Notes under the pieces: generated by a model
Databases searched by the model: none
Told to the model about the DNA's origin: nothing
Seen by the model: the letters and a program-made list of their open reading frames with translations, nothing else
In this document: piece after piece, positions 25,401 to 31,969 of the stretch
Numbering within the stretch: the first letter of the stretch is position 1
Layout of the letters: the number at the start of each line of letters is the position of its first letter
Position numbers and translations under genes: made by a program
NCBI GenBank assembly: GCA_013821605.1
Contig: JACDGP010000049.1
Coordinates: 1 to 36,672, forward strand
Direction of reading: 5' to 3'
DNA from: Herpetosiphonaceae bacterium
Lineage (GTDB): Bacteria; Chloroflexota; Chloroflexia; Chloroflexales; Kallotenuaceae
Length of the DNA: 36,672 nt

Positions 25401-26048
25401 CTCCGAGCCAAGCAGTGTGCGTCCCGACACGTCAAGGAAGAACTGTGCCTGCACCGCAATGTCATGCCGGTCGGCGTCATGAAGATAGCGCCGGATGCCA
25501 TCTAACCCAGCCTTGACTTCGAGCACATCAAAGCTCGTCTCCATCAGCAGGAGATCGACACCACCTTCGACCAGCGCCTTCGCCTGCTCATAGACCGTAT
25601 CCGATAGCTCGGCAAAGCTCGTGTTGGACAGCGCCGGATCATCGGATGAGGGTAACTTACCCGTCGGCCCAATCGAGCCTGCAACAAACCTATTGCGACC
25701 ATCAAGCGCTTGGAAACGGTCCGCCACCTTGCGTGCCAGCTGTGCCGCCATAAAACTCAACTCATAGGTTTTGGCCCCGAGCCCCCACTCGTCAAGCCGC
25801 ATCCGCGTAGCTTGGAAAGTGTTGGTCTCCAGCACGTCACAGCCCGCCTCCATGAATGAGGTATGGATCTGCTCGATAACGTCGGGGCGGGTCAACGTCA
25901 AATAGTCCCGTGCCCCATTCGTCGCCTCGCCGCCAAAATCCTCCGGGGTCAAAGAAAACAAATCGAGGCTGGTCCCCATCGCCCCATCAAAAATCAGGAC
26001 CCGGCGCTCAAGTTCAGCTAGATAGCGGGATGATGTATGCTGTTGCAT
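22491..26048 (-). CDS. metH: Cobalamin-dependent methionine synthase
   Basis: This is a 1185-residue full-length MetH that transfers methyl from 5-methyltetrahydrofolate via B12 to homocysteine. The domains occur in order. The homocysteine domain has IFDGAMGTSLD, GLNCSTGP and the zinc Cys pair NVVGGCCGTTP. The pterin-binding domain starts at TMIGERLNSTGSRK. The B12 cap and Rossmann domain has the cobalt-ligand motif GDVHDIGKNLVNTIL. The C-terminal AdoMet reactivation domain has RYSWGYPACPDLDEHAKLF. ATG 26048 is chosen over the longer frame because GAGG lies seven bases upstream and the protein then starts at the family's N-terminus; the longer frame would run through the terminator. Expression is controlled by a SAM-I riboswitch. 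Its 3' end abuts a GH32 remnant. Confidence 0.97.
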   Translation of the reverse strand: MQQHTSSRYLAELERRVLIFDGAMGTSLDLFSLTPEDFGGEATNGARDYLTLTRPDVIEQIHTSFMEAGCDVLETNTFQATRMRLDEWGLGAKTYELSFMAAQLARKVADRFQALDGRNRFVAGSIGPTGKLPSSDDPALSNTSFAELSDTVYEQAKALVEGGVDLLLMETSFDVLEVKAGLDGIRRYLHDADRHDIAVQAQFFLDVSGRTLLGSEIGAVLATFEALQVVDVIGLNCSTGPDLMRDPIRYLRANSRLKVSCIPNAGLPINVEGNAVYALGPEPYTKTLMEFVDELGVNVVGGCCGTTPAHIKLLAETLGHDRAPKSREVEYVPSVASAMRATALSQKPGLTMIGERLNSTGSRKVKKLLLRDDYDSLLSVAHEQQDGGAHMLDVGVAMTERSDERQQMQKLVKKLFMSIELPLVFDSTEADVLQAALEMYPGRAITNSVSLEGGRGDKIDRVLPLVARYGAATIALTIDEDGMARTSAKKLEIAERIAQIGQDEYGLPADTFLFDVLCLPISTGQAEERQNAVETLEGIRLVKQAIPGCLTVLGVSNLSFGLATHARAALNSVFLKHAVDAGLDAAIINPAHVTAYADIPQEARAVCEALIFNTSEDALGHFIQFFSEATAAAEKETKADPTEGMTVEARLHWKIVHRKKEGVEADVDEALHNRMDDGMVRGEAAVEILNEVLLPAMKEVGDKFGAGELILPFVLQSAEVMKKTVSHLEQYLDKIEGSSKGKVVLATVYGDVHDIGKNLVNTILSNNGYTVYDLGKQVPLNTIIAKAEEVGADAIGLSALLVSTSKQMPLCVQELAKRGLRYPVLIGGAAINRQYGQRILFTEPGVPYEPGVFYCKDAFEGLETMDQLSNPLNRASFVERIKAEAAVGAAKPERGRTVLEKVGRNGDAHVRSKVRSDVPIPTPPFWGAKATKRVRLEDVWAGMDLNTLFRLQWGAKNAKGAEYQKLLDEEFMPQLRQFQREAKEQGWLQPAVCYGFFPVQSAGQELIVYDPADQTKELTHFAFPRQPARERLCIADYFASQDSGRMDVAAFQIVTMGQAATTYIDELQAQGDYHRSFLIHGLGVTAAEGLAEWTNRIIRQSLGITEPAGKRYSWGYPACPDLDEHAKLFQILPTEEIGVSLTSAFQLIPEQSTAAIVVHHPQATYFSIAGSVAERAEVDMAEVAA

Positions 26049-26074
26049 GCAGTTGCCTCGACAAATTTTGGTCC

Positions 26075-26105
26075 AACAAAAATCCCCTGCACAGTACGTG
26101 AGGGG
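26075..26105 (-). terminator. Riboswitch-controlled intrinsic terminator of metH
   Basis: On the minus strand CCCCT-CAC (26105 downward) pairs with GTG-c-AGGGG (to 26084), followed by ATTTTTGTT. The 5' arm (CCTCA) can instead pair with TGAGG, the 3' strand of riboswitch helix P1 and the base after it. This makes the usual antiterminator/terminator choice. Confidence 0.8.
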
Positions 26106-26118
26106 CCACCACTGCCAC

Positions 26119-26233
26119 CTCATCTGTCAGACTTGCGTCTGCCGGAATTGGCACCAAACAAATACATGTCCAAGGACACCTATTCTGGCTGCCGGGGCTT
26201 CGTAGGGCCGGTCCCTCCACCCCTCAGGATGAG
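26119..26233 (-). promoter_or_regulatory. SAM-I (S-box) riboswitch
   Basis: The minus strand shows the S-box core. P1 is formed by CTCATC (26233-26228) with GATGAG (26124-26119). Conserved segments in order are GGTGGAGGGA, GGCCC-tac-GAAGCCCCGGCAGCC (the K-turn and P2 region), GGTGCCAATTCCGGCAG (P3/J3-4 region), and a short P4 hairpin around GACGCAAGTC. SAM binding stabilises P1, frees the downstream terminator and switches metH off; at low SAM the antiterminator forms and metH is read. This fits the role of MetH in making the SAM precursor. Confidence 0.93.
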
Positions 26234-26251
26234 TATATTCGATTGGCAAGC

Positions 26252-26280
26252 AGTATAACAATCTGCAGGGATTACGTCAA
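26252..26280 (-). promoter_or_regulatory. Promoter of metH
   Basis: On the minus strand TTGACG (26280-26275), a 17-base spacer and TATACT (26257-26252) place the start near 26245, just before the riboswitch. Its -35 lies in a palindrome with the -35 of the divergent tRNA-Leu gene. Confidence 0.75.
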
Positions 26281-26295
26281 CGCCTCGTTGACGTA
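26273..26295. repeat. Palindrome holding both divergent -35 boxes
   Basis: TACGTCAAC (26273-26281) and GTTGACGTA (26287-26295) are perfect 9-base inverted copies around a 5-base centre. Each arm contains a TTGACG -35 hexamer, one for metH and one for tRNA-Leu. Confidence 0.8.
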
Positions 26296-26315
26296 TTGGA
26301 TAGGTATGGTATCAT
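26288..26315 (+). promoter_or_regulatory. Promoter of the tRNA-Leu gene
   Basis: TTGACG (26288-26293), a 16-base spacer and TATCAT (26310-26315) lie 11 bases before the tRNA 5' end. The expected start site is about 26322, so the 5' leader would be only a few bases. Confidence 0.6.
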
Positions 26316-26326
26316 CTCTCCACCGT

Positions 26327-26637
26327 GCCGGAGTGGTGAAATGGCAGACACGAGGGACTTTAGCGCTATTTGAGCACGTCATCCGGAAACTGTGACGTGA
26401 ATGGAGTCAAAGTCGGTGAACCCTTCTCAGCCTAGGCTGATGGCAACGCCGAGCGAAGGCCAGTGCGGGCTGGTAACGTGTAGAGACGAGACGGCTCCGC
26501 CCTAAGCATCTTTGTGATGTATGGGCAAGGCATCGTCCAGACCACAAACTGCCCCTGTGCAGGTAGCGAAAGCTATAGTGGTACGAAAATCCCTTCTCCG
26601 CAAGGGGGTGCGGGTTCGAGTCCCGCCTCCGGCACCA
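26327..26637 (+). tRNA. tRNA-Leu(UAA) split by a group I intron, CCA encoded
   Basis: Exon 1 (26327-26360) gives the acceptor strand GCCGGAG, a D-arm (GTG...CAC), the anticodon 5' stem AGGGA and loop bases CTT. Exon 2 (26586-26637) resumes AAAA-TCCCT, completing a UAA anticodon loop and stem. It continues with a long class II variable arm (CTCCGCAAGGGGG), the T-arm GCGGG-TTCGAGT-CCCGC, the acceptor strand CTCCGGC, A and CCA. The split lies directly after the U at position 34, the same place as in the known cyanobacterial and plastid tRNA-Leu(UAA) intron. The large variable arm confirms Leu identity. Standard tRNA scanners may miss or mis-call it because of the 225-base insert. Confidence 0.92.
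26361..26585 (+). ncRNA. Self-splicing group I intron in the tRNA-Leu anticodon loop
   Basis: The 225-base intron ends in the required terminal G (26585) and follows a U at the 5' splice site. The internal guide region TTTGAGC lets GAG pair with the exon CUU, with a U-G pair at the splice site. P2 is the hairpin CACGTC/GACGTG. Segment Q resembles ATGGCAACGCCGAGC. Segment R is GTAGAGACGAGAC (about 26480-26492), and segment S is AAGGCATCGTCC (26527-26538); GACGA of R pairs with TCGTC of S to form P7. P8 is the CATC/GATG hairpin inside CCC...GGG, and P9 has a GAAA tetraloop (TAGC-GAAA-GCTA). No homing-endonuclease ORF is present. It should splice without protein help, using guanosine. Confidence 0.88.
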
Positions 26638-26639
26638 TA

Positions 26640-26679
26640 CAAAATGGCGTAGTATGTGCAAACGTACTACGCCATTTTG
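26640..26679. terminator. Bidirectional terminator between tRNA-Leu and prs
   Basis: An almost perfect 18-bp stem (26640-26657 with 26662-26679, one G-U pair) is closed by a GCAA tetraloop. The outer part is CAAAATGGCG / CGCCATTTTG, so an A/T tract is presented on both strands. It starts three bases after the tRNA CCA and lies 31 bases beyond the prs stop on the opposite strand. Confidence 0.85.
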
Positions 26680-26709
26680 TTACTCGTTACTCTTGGCTGA
26701 TGTAGACGC

Positions 26710-27678
26710 TTACCAGCGGCCGAGTTGCTGGTGGCCATCAGCGAACATCGCGCCGACCGAGATGCCTTTGTGAATACGCAGCATCACCTCGCCCAACAAT
26801 GGAGCGATCGATACGACCTGCAGTCCGGGGACCTCGCTACCCGGTGGTAGGGGAAGCGAGTCAGTTGTGATCAGGCCAGAAATTGGGCTGCTGCGCAGCC
26901 GTTCCGCCGTTTTCTCGCAGAAGACCGGATGGACACAGGCCACAACCACCTTCTGTGCGCCGCGTTCATGGAGTAATTCCGCGACGCGCACCACAGTCTC
27001 GCCGGTAGCGATTTCATCGTCAACGATCACGCAACTCTTGCCCTCGACATTCCCCAGGAGGTTGCGTAGTGGTGCTCCCTCGGCAGGATGGCGGGTTTCG
27101 ACGAGGGCCAACGGGAGATTGATCGCTTCGGCGAAGTTACGGGCGCGTTTGGCAAAGCCGAGGCCCGACGAGACAATAATCCCGTCTTCCAGGTTAAGCT
27201 CCCGCACTTTGTCCCTAATCAGATGAAAGGCACTGATTTCGTCGAATGGGATCCGGAAAAAGCCCTGGATTTGGCCAGCGTGCAGGTCGAGTGACAAAAT
27301 ACGGTCGGCCCCTGCGACTTCGATCATGTCCGCAAATAGTCGCGCCGTGATTGGTACACGCGGTTGATCACGTTTATCGGTGCGGCTATACGGATAATAA
27401 GGCACGACTGCCGTAACACGTCCCGCCGAGTCGCGCTTTGCGGCATCGATCGCCATCAGCATCTCCATGATGCGGTCACTCAGCGGCGTATGCATGGATT
27501 GGACGATAAAGACATCCTGTTCACGCACACTTTCTTCGAGCTTTACAAATAAATTATCGTTGGCAAACTTGGTAATCTCAATCTCAGCCTGCCGAATACC
27601 GATATAGTTGCAGATTGCTTCCACCAGCGCCGGGCTACCGGTGCCACTGAAAATCCGCATGTCGTCGAAGCGACTCAT
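26710..27678 (-). CDS. prs: Ribose-phosphate pyrophosphokinase (PRPP synthase)
   Basis: This is a 322-residue class I PRPP synthase that moves pyrophosphate from ATP to ribose-5-phosphate, feeding purine, pyrimidine, His, Trp and NAD synthesis. Landmarks in order are MRIFSGTGSPALVEAI at the N-terminus, the flexible catalytic loop around VVPYYPYSRTDKRDQPR, the metal/ATP signature ILSLDLHAGQIQGFF, and the PRPP-binding loop CVIVDDEIATGETV. ATG 27678 is taken with AGGA nine bases upstream; a second in-frame ATG 18 bases later, right at MRIFSG, would also give a normal protein. It is the last gene of the long minus-strand array, 133 bases after rnc, and may have its own promoter there that I could not define. 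It faces the tRNA-Leu gene across a shared terminator. Confidence 0.95.
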   Translation of the reverse strand: MSRFDDMRIFSGTGSPALVEAICNYIGIRQAEIEITKFANDNLFVKLEESVREQDVFIVQSMHTPLSDRIMEMLMAIDAAKRDSAGRVTAVVPYYPYSRTDKRDQPRVPITARLFADMIEVAGADRILSLDLHAGQIQGFFRIPFDEISAFHLIRDKVRELNLEDGIIVSSGLGFAKRARNFAEAINLPLALVETRHPAEGAPLRNLLGNVEGKSCVIVDDEIATGETVVRVAELLHERGAQKVVVACVHPVFCEKTAERLRSSPISGLITTDSLPLPPGSEVPGLQVVSIAPLLGEVMLRIHKGISVGAMFADGHQQLGRW

Positions 27679-27811
27679 AACTTTATTCCTAGCTCTGTAT
27701 AGCTGACTGTAGCTTAGGTCCTGCCAAGATATTCACTAACGGGCTGTGAACGAACCTTGAGCGGCCCGGCAATACTATCGAGGAGCATGGGCGAATGCTG
27801 AAGCAGTAGTC

Positions 27812-28516
27812 TCACAGGCTACTCTCAGCCGTTGACAACTGTGCTAGCGCGTCACGGGCGGCAGCCTGCGCTGCAGCCTGCTTCGATGGCCCTTCGCCAA
27901 CGCCCAGCCGGTAGGCCCCAGCCCATACTTCGACAGTGAAACGCCGCTCGTGTTCAGGTCCTTCCACAGTAATCGTTTTATAGCGCGGTGTTTTGTTTCG
28001 CTGACCCTGTACCCATTCTTGCAGACGGCTCTTATCGTCCTGGATCAAGCCTTGCTCGCTGACGCGTTGCACCTCGCTCAGCAAGAAGCGCTGCAAAAAT
28101 TCGTTGGCAACCTCCAGGTCATTACTCAGAAAGATGGCAGCCAGCAGGGCCTCAAAGACATCCGCCAGCAAAGGATCGCGATCCCGGCCCCCATTTTGTT
28201 CTTCGCCTTTGCCGAGCTTGATGTAGGCACCAAGCCCCATCGCTCGTGACCAGCGTGCGAGCGTTGACGTCCGCACCAGAGCCGCCCGTAGGGAGGTGAG
28301 TTGCCCTTCGCCATGTTGCGGAAACGCGTTGTATAAAAAGCGCGCGGCCAGGAAGTTTAACACCGAATCACCCAGGAATTCGAGCCGCTCGTTGGACTGC
28401 AGTTCCACAGCCCACTGCTCGTGAACATATGAGCGATGCGTCAAGGCTGTTTCAAGCAATGGTTGATCGGTGACCGGGAGGTTAAGCGCCCGGAGCAAGG
28501 CGTCAATGGCTGGCAT
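27812..28516 (-). CDS. rnc: Ribonuclease III
   Basis: RNase III is a dimeric double-strand-specific endonuclease that processes rRNA precursors and structured RNAs. The 234-residue product has the catalytic domain with ALTHRSYVHE, the signature NERLEFLGDSVLNFL (metal-binding Glu/Asp) and the second acidic set in DVFEALLAAIF, then a C-terminal dsRNA-binding domain from about residue 160 (SRLQEWVQG, then GPSKQAAAQAAARDAL). ATG 28516 is preferred because the protein then begins at the family N-terminus; an upstream TTG at 28558 would add 14 residues. Neither start has a strong ribosome site. It follows fabF by 59 bases; the fabF-rnc order is common in bacteria, although acpP, often just upstream, is absent here. 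Confidence 0.95.
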   Translation of the reverse strand: MPAIDALLRALNLPVTDQPLLETALTHRSYVHEQWAVELQSNERLEFLGDSVLNFLAARFLYNAFPQHGEGQLTSLRAALVRTSTLARWSRAMGLGAYIKLGKGEEQNGGRDRDPLLADVFEALLAAIFLSNDLEVANEFLQRFLLSEVQRVSEQGLIQDDKSRLQEWVQGQRNKTPRYKTITVEGPEHERRFTVEVWAGAYRLGVGEGPSKQAAAQAAARDALAQLSTAESSL

Positions 28517-28575
28517 GCAGCCAATTATGAATGAACAACGTGCAATGGGCAAACGCAATCATGCCTGCTAGCGAG

Positions 28576-29820
28576 CTATGCCTCGTTATGCTTCTGAAAC
28601 ACCAGGCAGACGTTGTGGCCACCGAAGCCGAATGAGTTCGATGCAACCAGCTTGAGTTCGGCGTGGCGCGGTTCGTTGGGCACGACATCAAGCTGGCAGG
28701 CCGGATCGGGCACGCAGTGGTTAATCGTAGCCGGCACCAGCCCTTCACGGATCGCCAGCAACGAAATGATCGCTTCCACGGCCCCGGCCGCCCCAAGTAA
28801 GTGGCCAAACTGTGACTTCGACGACGAGACCGGCATCTTGGTGACATGCTCACCAAAGACCTGCTTGATGGCTAGGGTTTCTAAGCGGTCATTCGCCGGA
28901 GTCGACGTGCCATGTGCATTGACATAGTCAATATCTTGCGGCTGAACGCCCGCCTGCTTGATCGCCAGTCGCATTGCTTGCGCCGCCCCACTGCCGATTT
29001 CATCAGGCATCGTAATATGGTGCGCATCGCCGGTTGCGCCATACCCCACCAACTCTCCGAGGATCGGCGCACCACGTTCGAGTGCATGGTCAAGCCGTTC
29101 CAGGATCAGGATGCCGGCTCCCTCGCCCATTACAAAGCCATCACGGGTCGCGTCAAAGGGCCGCGAGGCATGGAGAGGATCATCGTTATTGGTGCTCAAC
29201 GTTTTCGCACTGGCAAAGGCCGCGATGGCGATGGGGGTGATCGACGCTTCGGCGCCACCGGCGATCATGACATCAGCATCGCCACGTCGGATGATCGAAG
29301 CTGCCTCGCCAATTGCATGACCACCGGTGGCGCACGCCGAGACGGTCGCGAAGTTGGGGCCTTTAGCCCCGGTCCGGATCGAAACCATGCCGGCCGGCAT
29401 ATCCGGGATCATCATCGGAATCATAAACGGCGAGACCCGGCCCGGCCCGCGCCGTAGTGCATCAAAGCCGTTAGAGAGTGTTTCCACCCCGCCGAAGCCG
29501 CTGCCGATCAGGACACCGACACGCTGGGCATTGCTCGCGTTAATCGTAAACTCACTGTTGCGGAGTGCCTCATCTGCGGCCCCGAGGGCATATTGAATCA
29601 CCCGATCGGTGCGGCGTGCCTCTTTGCGATCCTGTACGCTAAGCGGATCGAAACCCTGGACTTCGGCGGCGATCTGGGCATCGAAGCCCGTCGTATCGAA
29701 GCGCGTAATGCGTCCTACGCCGCTACGACAGTGCTTAATGCCCTCCCACAGCGTGGGAACATCCAGGCCGAGCGGTGTGATGGCACCGACACCGGTTATG
29801 ACGATACGTTGTTCTTGCAT
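28576..29820 (-). CDS. fabF: Beta-ketoacyl-ACP synthase II
   Basis: This is a 414-residue condensing enzyme of type II fatty-acid synthesis that elongates acyl-ACP with malonyl-ACP. The catalytic triad is visible: Cys in TVSACATGGHAIGEA, His in VNAHGTSTPANDRLE and His in SKSQFGHLLGAAGAVE. The C-terminus has the glycine-rich NSFGFGGHNVCLVF. ATG 29820 is preferred over an upstream start because the protein then begins MQEQRIVITGVGAITPLG, the usual N-terminus, and GGGGAA lies upstream. It sits between a CpXC gene (43 bases upstream) and rnc (59 bases downstream), all on the minus strand. No acyl-carrier-protein gene lies in the window. Confidence 0.96.
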   Translation of the reverse strand: MQEQRIVITGVGAITPLGLDVPTLWEGIKHCRSGVGRITRFDTTGFDAQIAAEVQGFDPLSVQDRKEARRTDRVIQYALGAADEALRNSEFTINASNAQRVGVLIGSGFGGVETLSNGFDALRRGPGRVSPFMIPMMIPDMPAGMVSIRTGAKGPNFATVSACATGGHAIGEAASIIRRGDADVMIAGGAEASITPIAIAAFASAKTLSTNNDDPLHASRPFDATRDGFVMGEGAGILILERLDHALERGAPILGELVGYGATGDAHHITMPDEIGSGAAQAMRLAIKQAGVQPQDIDYVNAHGTSTPANDRLETLAIKQVFGEHVTKMPVSSSKSQFGHLLGAAGAVEAIISLLAIREGLVPATINHCVPDPACQLDVVPNEPRHAELKLVASNSFGFGGHNVCLVFQKHNEA

Positions 29821-29863
29821 GCTACGTATTCCCCGCAAATGCGCCCATTATATCACGTTGCCC

Positions 29864-31018
29864 TTAGCCTTCAGCCTGTGCCTCTGGCGCTTGGTCCGGC
29901 AGCAGTGCACGCACCTGCGCCAGCCATGCGCGGCGCTCTGTTATCACTGCTGCACTCTCTGGCTCGGCCCCGTCACCGAGGCGCGCGAGAAGCTCGTCGG
30001 CTGCAGGAGTAAGGAGTTCACCATACTCAACAATCGTTGCCTCGATCTCTTCGGCTGTGTCGGCCTCCAGGAAGGCCTCCACCGCCTCCAAGACGGCGCG
30101 CTGTCGTTGATATTCGGCGCGCATGGCTTGGAGGGCACGCCGTCGTTCGTCCACGCCGTCGGCAATCCGGGGTTTCTGTGCTACACGTGCTGCCTGCGCC
30201 CATTGCTCCAACAGCATGTCACTGTTTTCATCAAGCAACTCAGGGTGCTGATCAACCACTGCTGCTAGGTCGGCTCCGCTTTGCGTTCGCAACACCGCAA
30301 AGGCGAGTTCGTCAAGCGGGTCTTCGTGGGAAGGAGGTGCGGGCACGGCTGCTATGGCAGCGTCTTCCGCCCGCTGTGGCTGGCTGAGCGCTTGCAGTTC
30401 GAGGATCAGATCCGCCGCACGGCTAAAACCGCTACCTGCTTCTTCTTCACCTTGTTGAAATGCAGCATGTGCAAGCTCGCGCAGAATCGCGATAGCTTGG
30501 GGCGATGCGAGGATCGGGTGGTCCTGCATAGCCTGTTGTAGCTCAGTAGGCGTGTGTGCCTGCAGGATAGCCTCGACCGCCAGGACAATTGGCGGCTTCT
30601 CGCCTGGTGCCTCCTCGGACGAGCCTGTGAGATGTTCTGCTGTGATCACCTGCGCGATCCCGTCCAGCCCTTGTTCGGCCTGAACTTGGCCTAGGTACGG
30701 CAAGCGTTGCACTTCAGGCAATGCGCCGATCAATGACCAAAGCAGGGTTTGGCCTACCTCCCGCCATTGCTCCTCGTCCATATCTGGTGGTACTGCGAAG
30801 AGTACTCGCTCGTTGCGCCCATCGTGATACAGCAGCGGCGCAGGCACCGCCCCATTTTGCCCGCACGTTGGACACTCAATGGTATGCAAGGAGCCATCAA
30901 GGATGCGCGCGACGAGGTCGGGCCGCTCCTCGGCATCGACAGTAATCCACGTTTCGGCCTCCAATGGCGCGTGACAACGTGGACACTCCAATTGTAATGG
31001 TTCAGCAAAAGAAAGCAT
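29864..31018 (-). CDS. CpXC-domain protein with helical-repeat tail (paralogue 1)
   Basis: The 384-residue protein has an N-terminal CpXC-like zinc-binding domain: CPRC at about residues 11-14 and CPTC near residue 50, spaced by ITVDAEERPDLVARILDGSLH, then PLLYHDGRNERVLFAVPP. The remainder is helical, with repeats of the form HPELLDENSDMLLEQWAQAA and a conserved helix-turn pattern (EAFLEADTAEEIEATIVEYGELL). It resembles Chloroflexota proteins of this domain type whose function is unknown. The start ATG is at 31018 with no strong ribosome site. It is a tandem duplicate of the neighbouring upstream gene (25 bases away) and precedes fabF. The zinc ribbons and protein-interaction repeats suggest a scaffold or adaptor role, but that is inference. 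Confidence 0.75.
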   Translation of the reverse strand: MLSFAEPLQLECPRCHAPLEAETWITVDAEERPDLVARILDGSLHTIECPTCGQNGAVPAPLLYHDGRNERVLFAVPPDMDEEQWREVGQTLLWSLIGALPEVQRLPYLGQVQAEQGLDGIAQVITAEHLTGSSEEAPGEKPPIVLAVEAILQAHTPTELQQAMQDHPILASPQAIAILRELAHAAFQQGEEEAGSGFSRAADLILELQALSQPQRAEDAAIAAVPAPPSHEDPLDELAFAVLRTQSGADLAAVVDQHPELLDENSDMLLEQWAQAARVAQKPRIADGVDERRRALQAMRAEYQRQRAVLEAVEAFLEADTAEEIEATIVEYGELLTPAADELLARLGDGAEPESAAVITERRAWLAQVRALLPDQAPEAQAEG

Positions 31019-31043
31019 AGGTAGGATTATAGATGCATTGCGG

Positions 31044-31961
31044 CTATTGCTGCGGCAACAGTTGGAGATTATACAGGAATGCGAGCGCCTCTGGCTGGTG
31101 CTCGGCTGCGGCTTGTTGTGCTAACCGCTCAATGAGCGCATCCAGGCTCGGACGTTGCTCCGGGGCAACGGCGATGCGTGCAGCGTACACCTCTTGCGGA
31201 TCAACAGCCTCAAGCATTGTGTGTAGCGCGGGCACAACCGCCACTTCCGCATCGGATAAGGGTGCTAGATCGTCTAGTAGGACCGCGAGCGCCACTTGCC
31301 GAGCGTGGAGCGTGCTGCGAAAGCGTGACAGTACGGCTTTCGCCTCCTGCGCTCTACGTCGCAGTTCACGATCCCCAGTCGCGCGCGCGCCCTGCGCGAT
31401 GTCGTCCAACGCTACCTCTGCTCGGTCGCTCAGGAGCAGCTTGCGATGTTCGGCCATGACCCGCCCAAACGTGAGTTCGCCGGTCACATTCAACAGTTCG
31501 CCCACCGCCAGTGCGACCATCCGATCCTCGATGACCGCGTCGGCACTGATCGCCTGCTCAATCAAGGCTGCGCGTAAGCCATCAAGCTCCGGCACCACTT
31601 CGACTTCGGCCAGGTATGGCTTACGCTCCTTCGCTGGCAATGCAGCGACCAAGCTCTGCAACAACTCTCCGACCAGTTCACGCGCAGCATCGGCGCTCTG
31701 GATCGTGAGGGGCATCGCACACAGCAGTTGTTCCCGTTCAGCATCATGGTACAGCATCGGATGGTTGATGCCGCCTTCCGCGCCACAATGAGGACAGCAC
31801 ATGACATTCAGTTCGCCATCAAGCAACGTGTGGACGAGATCGGGCCGTTCACGCTTATCAATGACCAGCCAAACCTCGGCTGTAAACGGTTGTCCGCAGG
31901 TTGGGCACTCTAGTTCAGCAGCTTCCTGCCGTGATCGTGGCGTAGCACGATCTTCCTGCAC
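31044..31961 (-). CDS. CpXC-domain protein with helical tail (paralogue 2)
   Basis: This protein of about 305 residues is homologous to the next gene over much of its length: CPTC and CPHC in the same spacing, ERPDLVHTLLDGELN between them, PMLYHDAEREQLLCAMP after, then a helical region (LVAALPAKERKPYLAEVEVVPELDGL matching ALPEVQRLPYLGQVQAEQGLDGI). It lacks the longer repeat tail of paralogue 1. The start is uncertain: GTG 31961 is used; TTG 31973 would overlap the aminotransferase stop by four bases (TTGA), and the frame stays open to TTG 32000. Its tight junction with the aminotransferase gene suggests translational coupling. Function is unknown; the Cys pairs probably bind zinc. Confidence 0.7.
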   Translation of the reverse strand: MQEDRATPRSRQEAAELECPTCGQPFTAEVWLVIDKRERPDLVHTLLDGELNVMCCPHCGAEGGINHPMLYHDAEREQLLCAMPLTIQSADAARELVGELLQSLVAALPAKERKPYLAEVEVVPELDGLRAALIEQAISADAVIEDRMVALAVGELLNVTGELTFGRVMAEHRKLLLSDRAEVALDDIAQGARATGDRELRRRAQEAKAVLSRFRSTLHARQVALAVLLDDLAPLSDAEVAVVPALHTMLEAVDPQEVYAARIAVAPEQRPSLDALIERLAQQAAAEHQPEALAFLYNLQLLPQQ

Positions 31962-31969
31962 TGGTCGAC

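Noticed and set aside
26119-26233. Cobalamin riboswitch before the B12-dependent metH
   Set aside because: No B12-box or long cobalamin core is present; the blocks match the SAM-I class throughout.
26407-26705. Small open frames across the tRNA-Leu region
   Set aside because: They overlap the tRNA exons and the group I intron and have no protein-like features.
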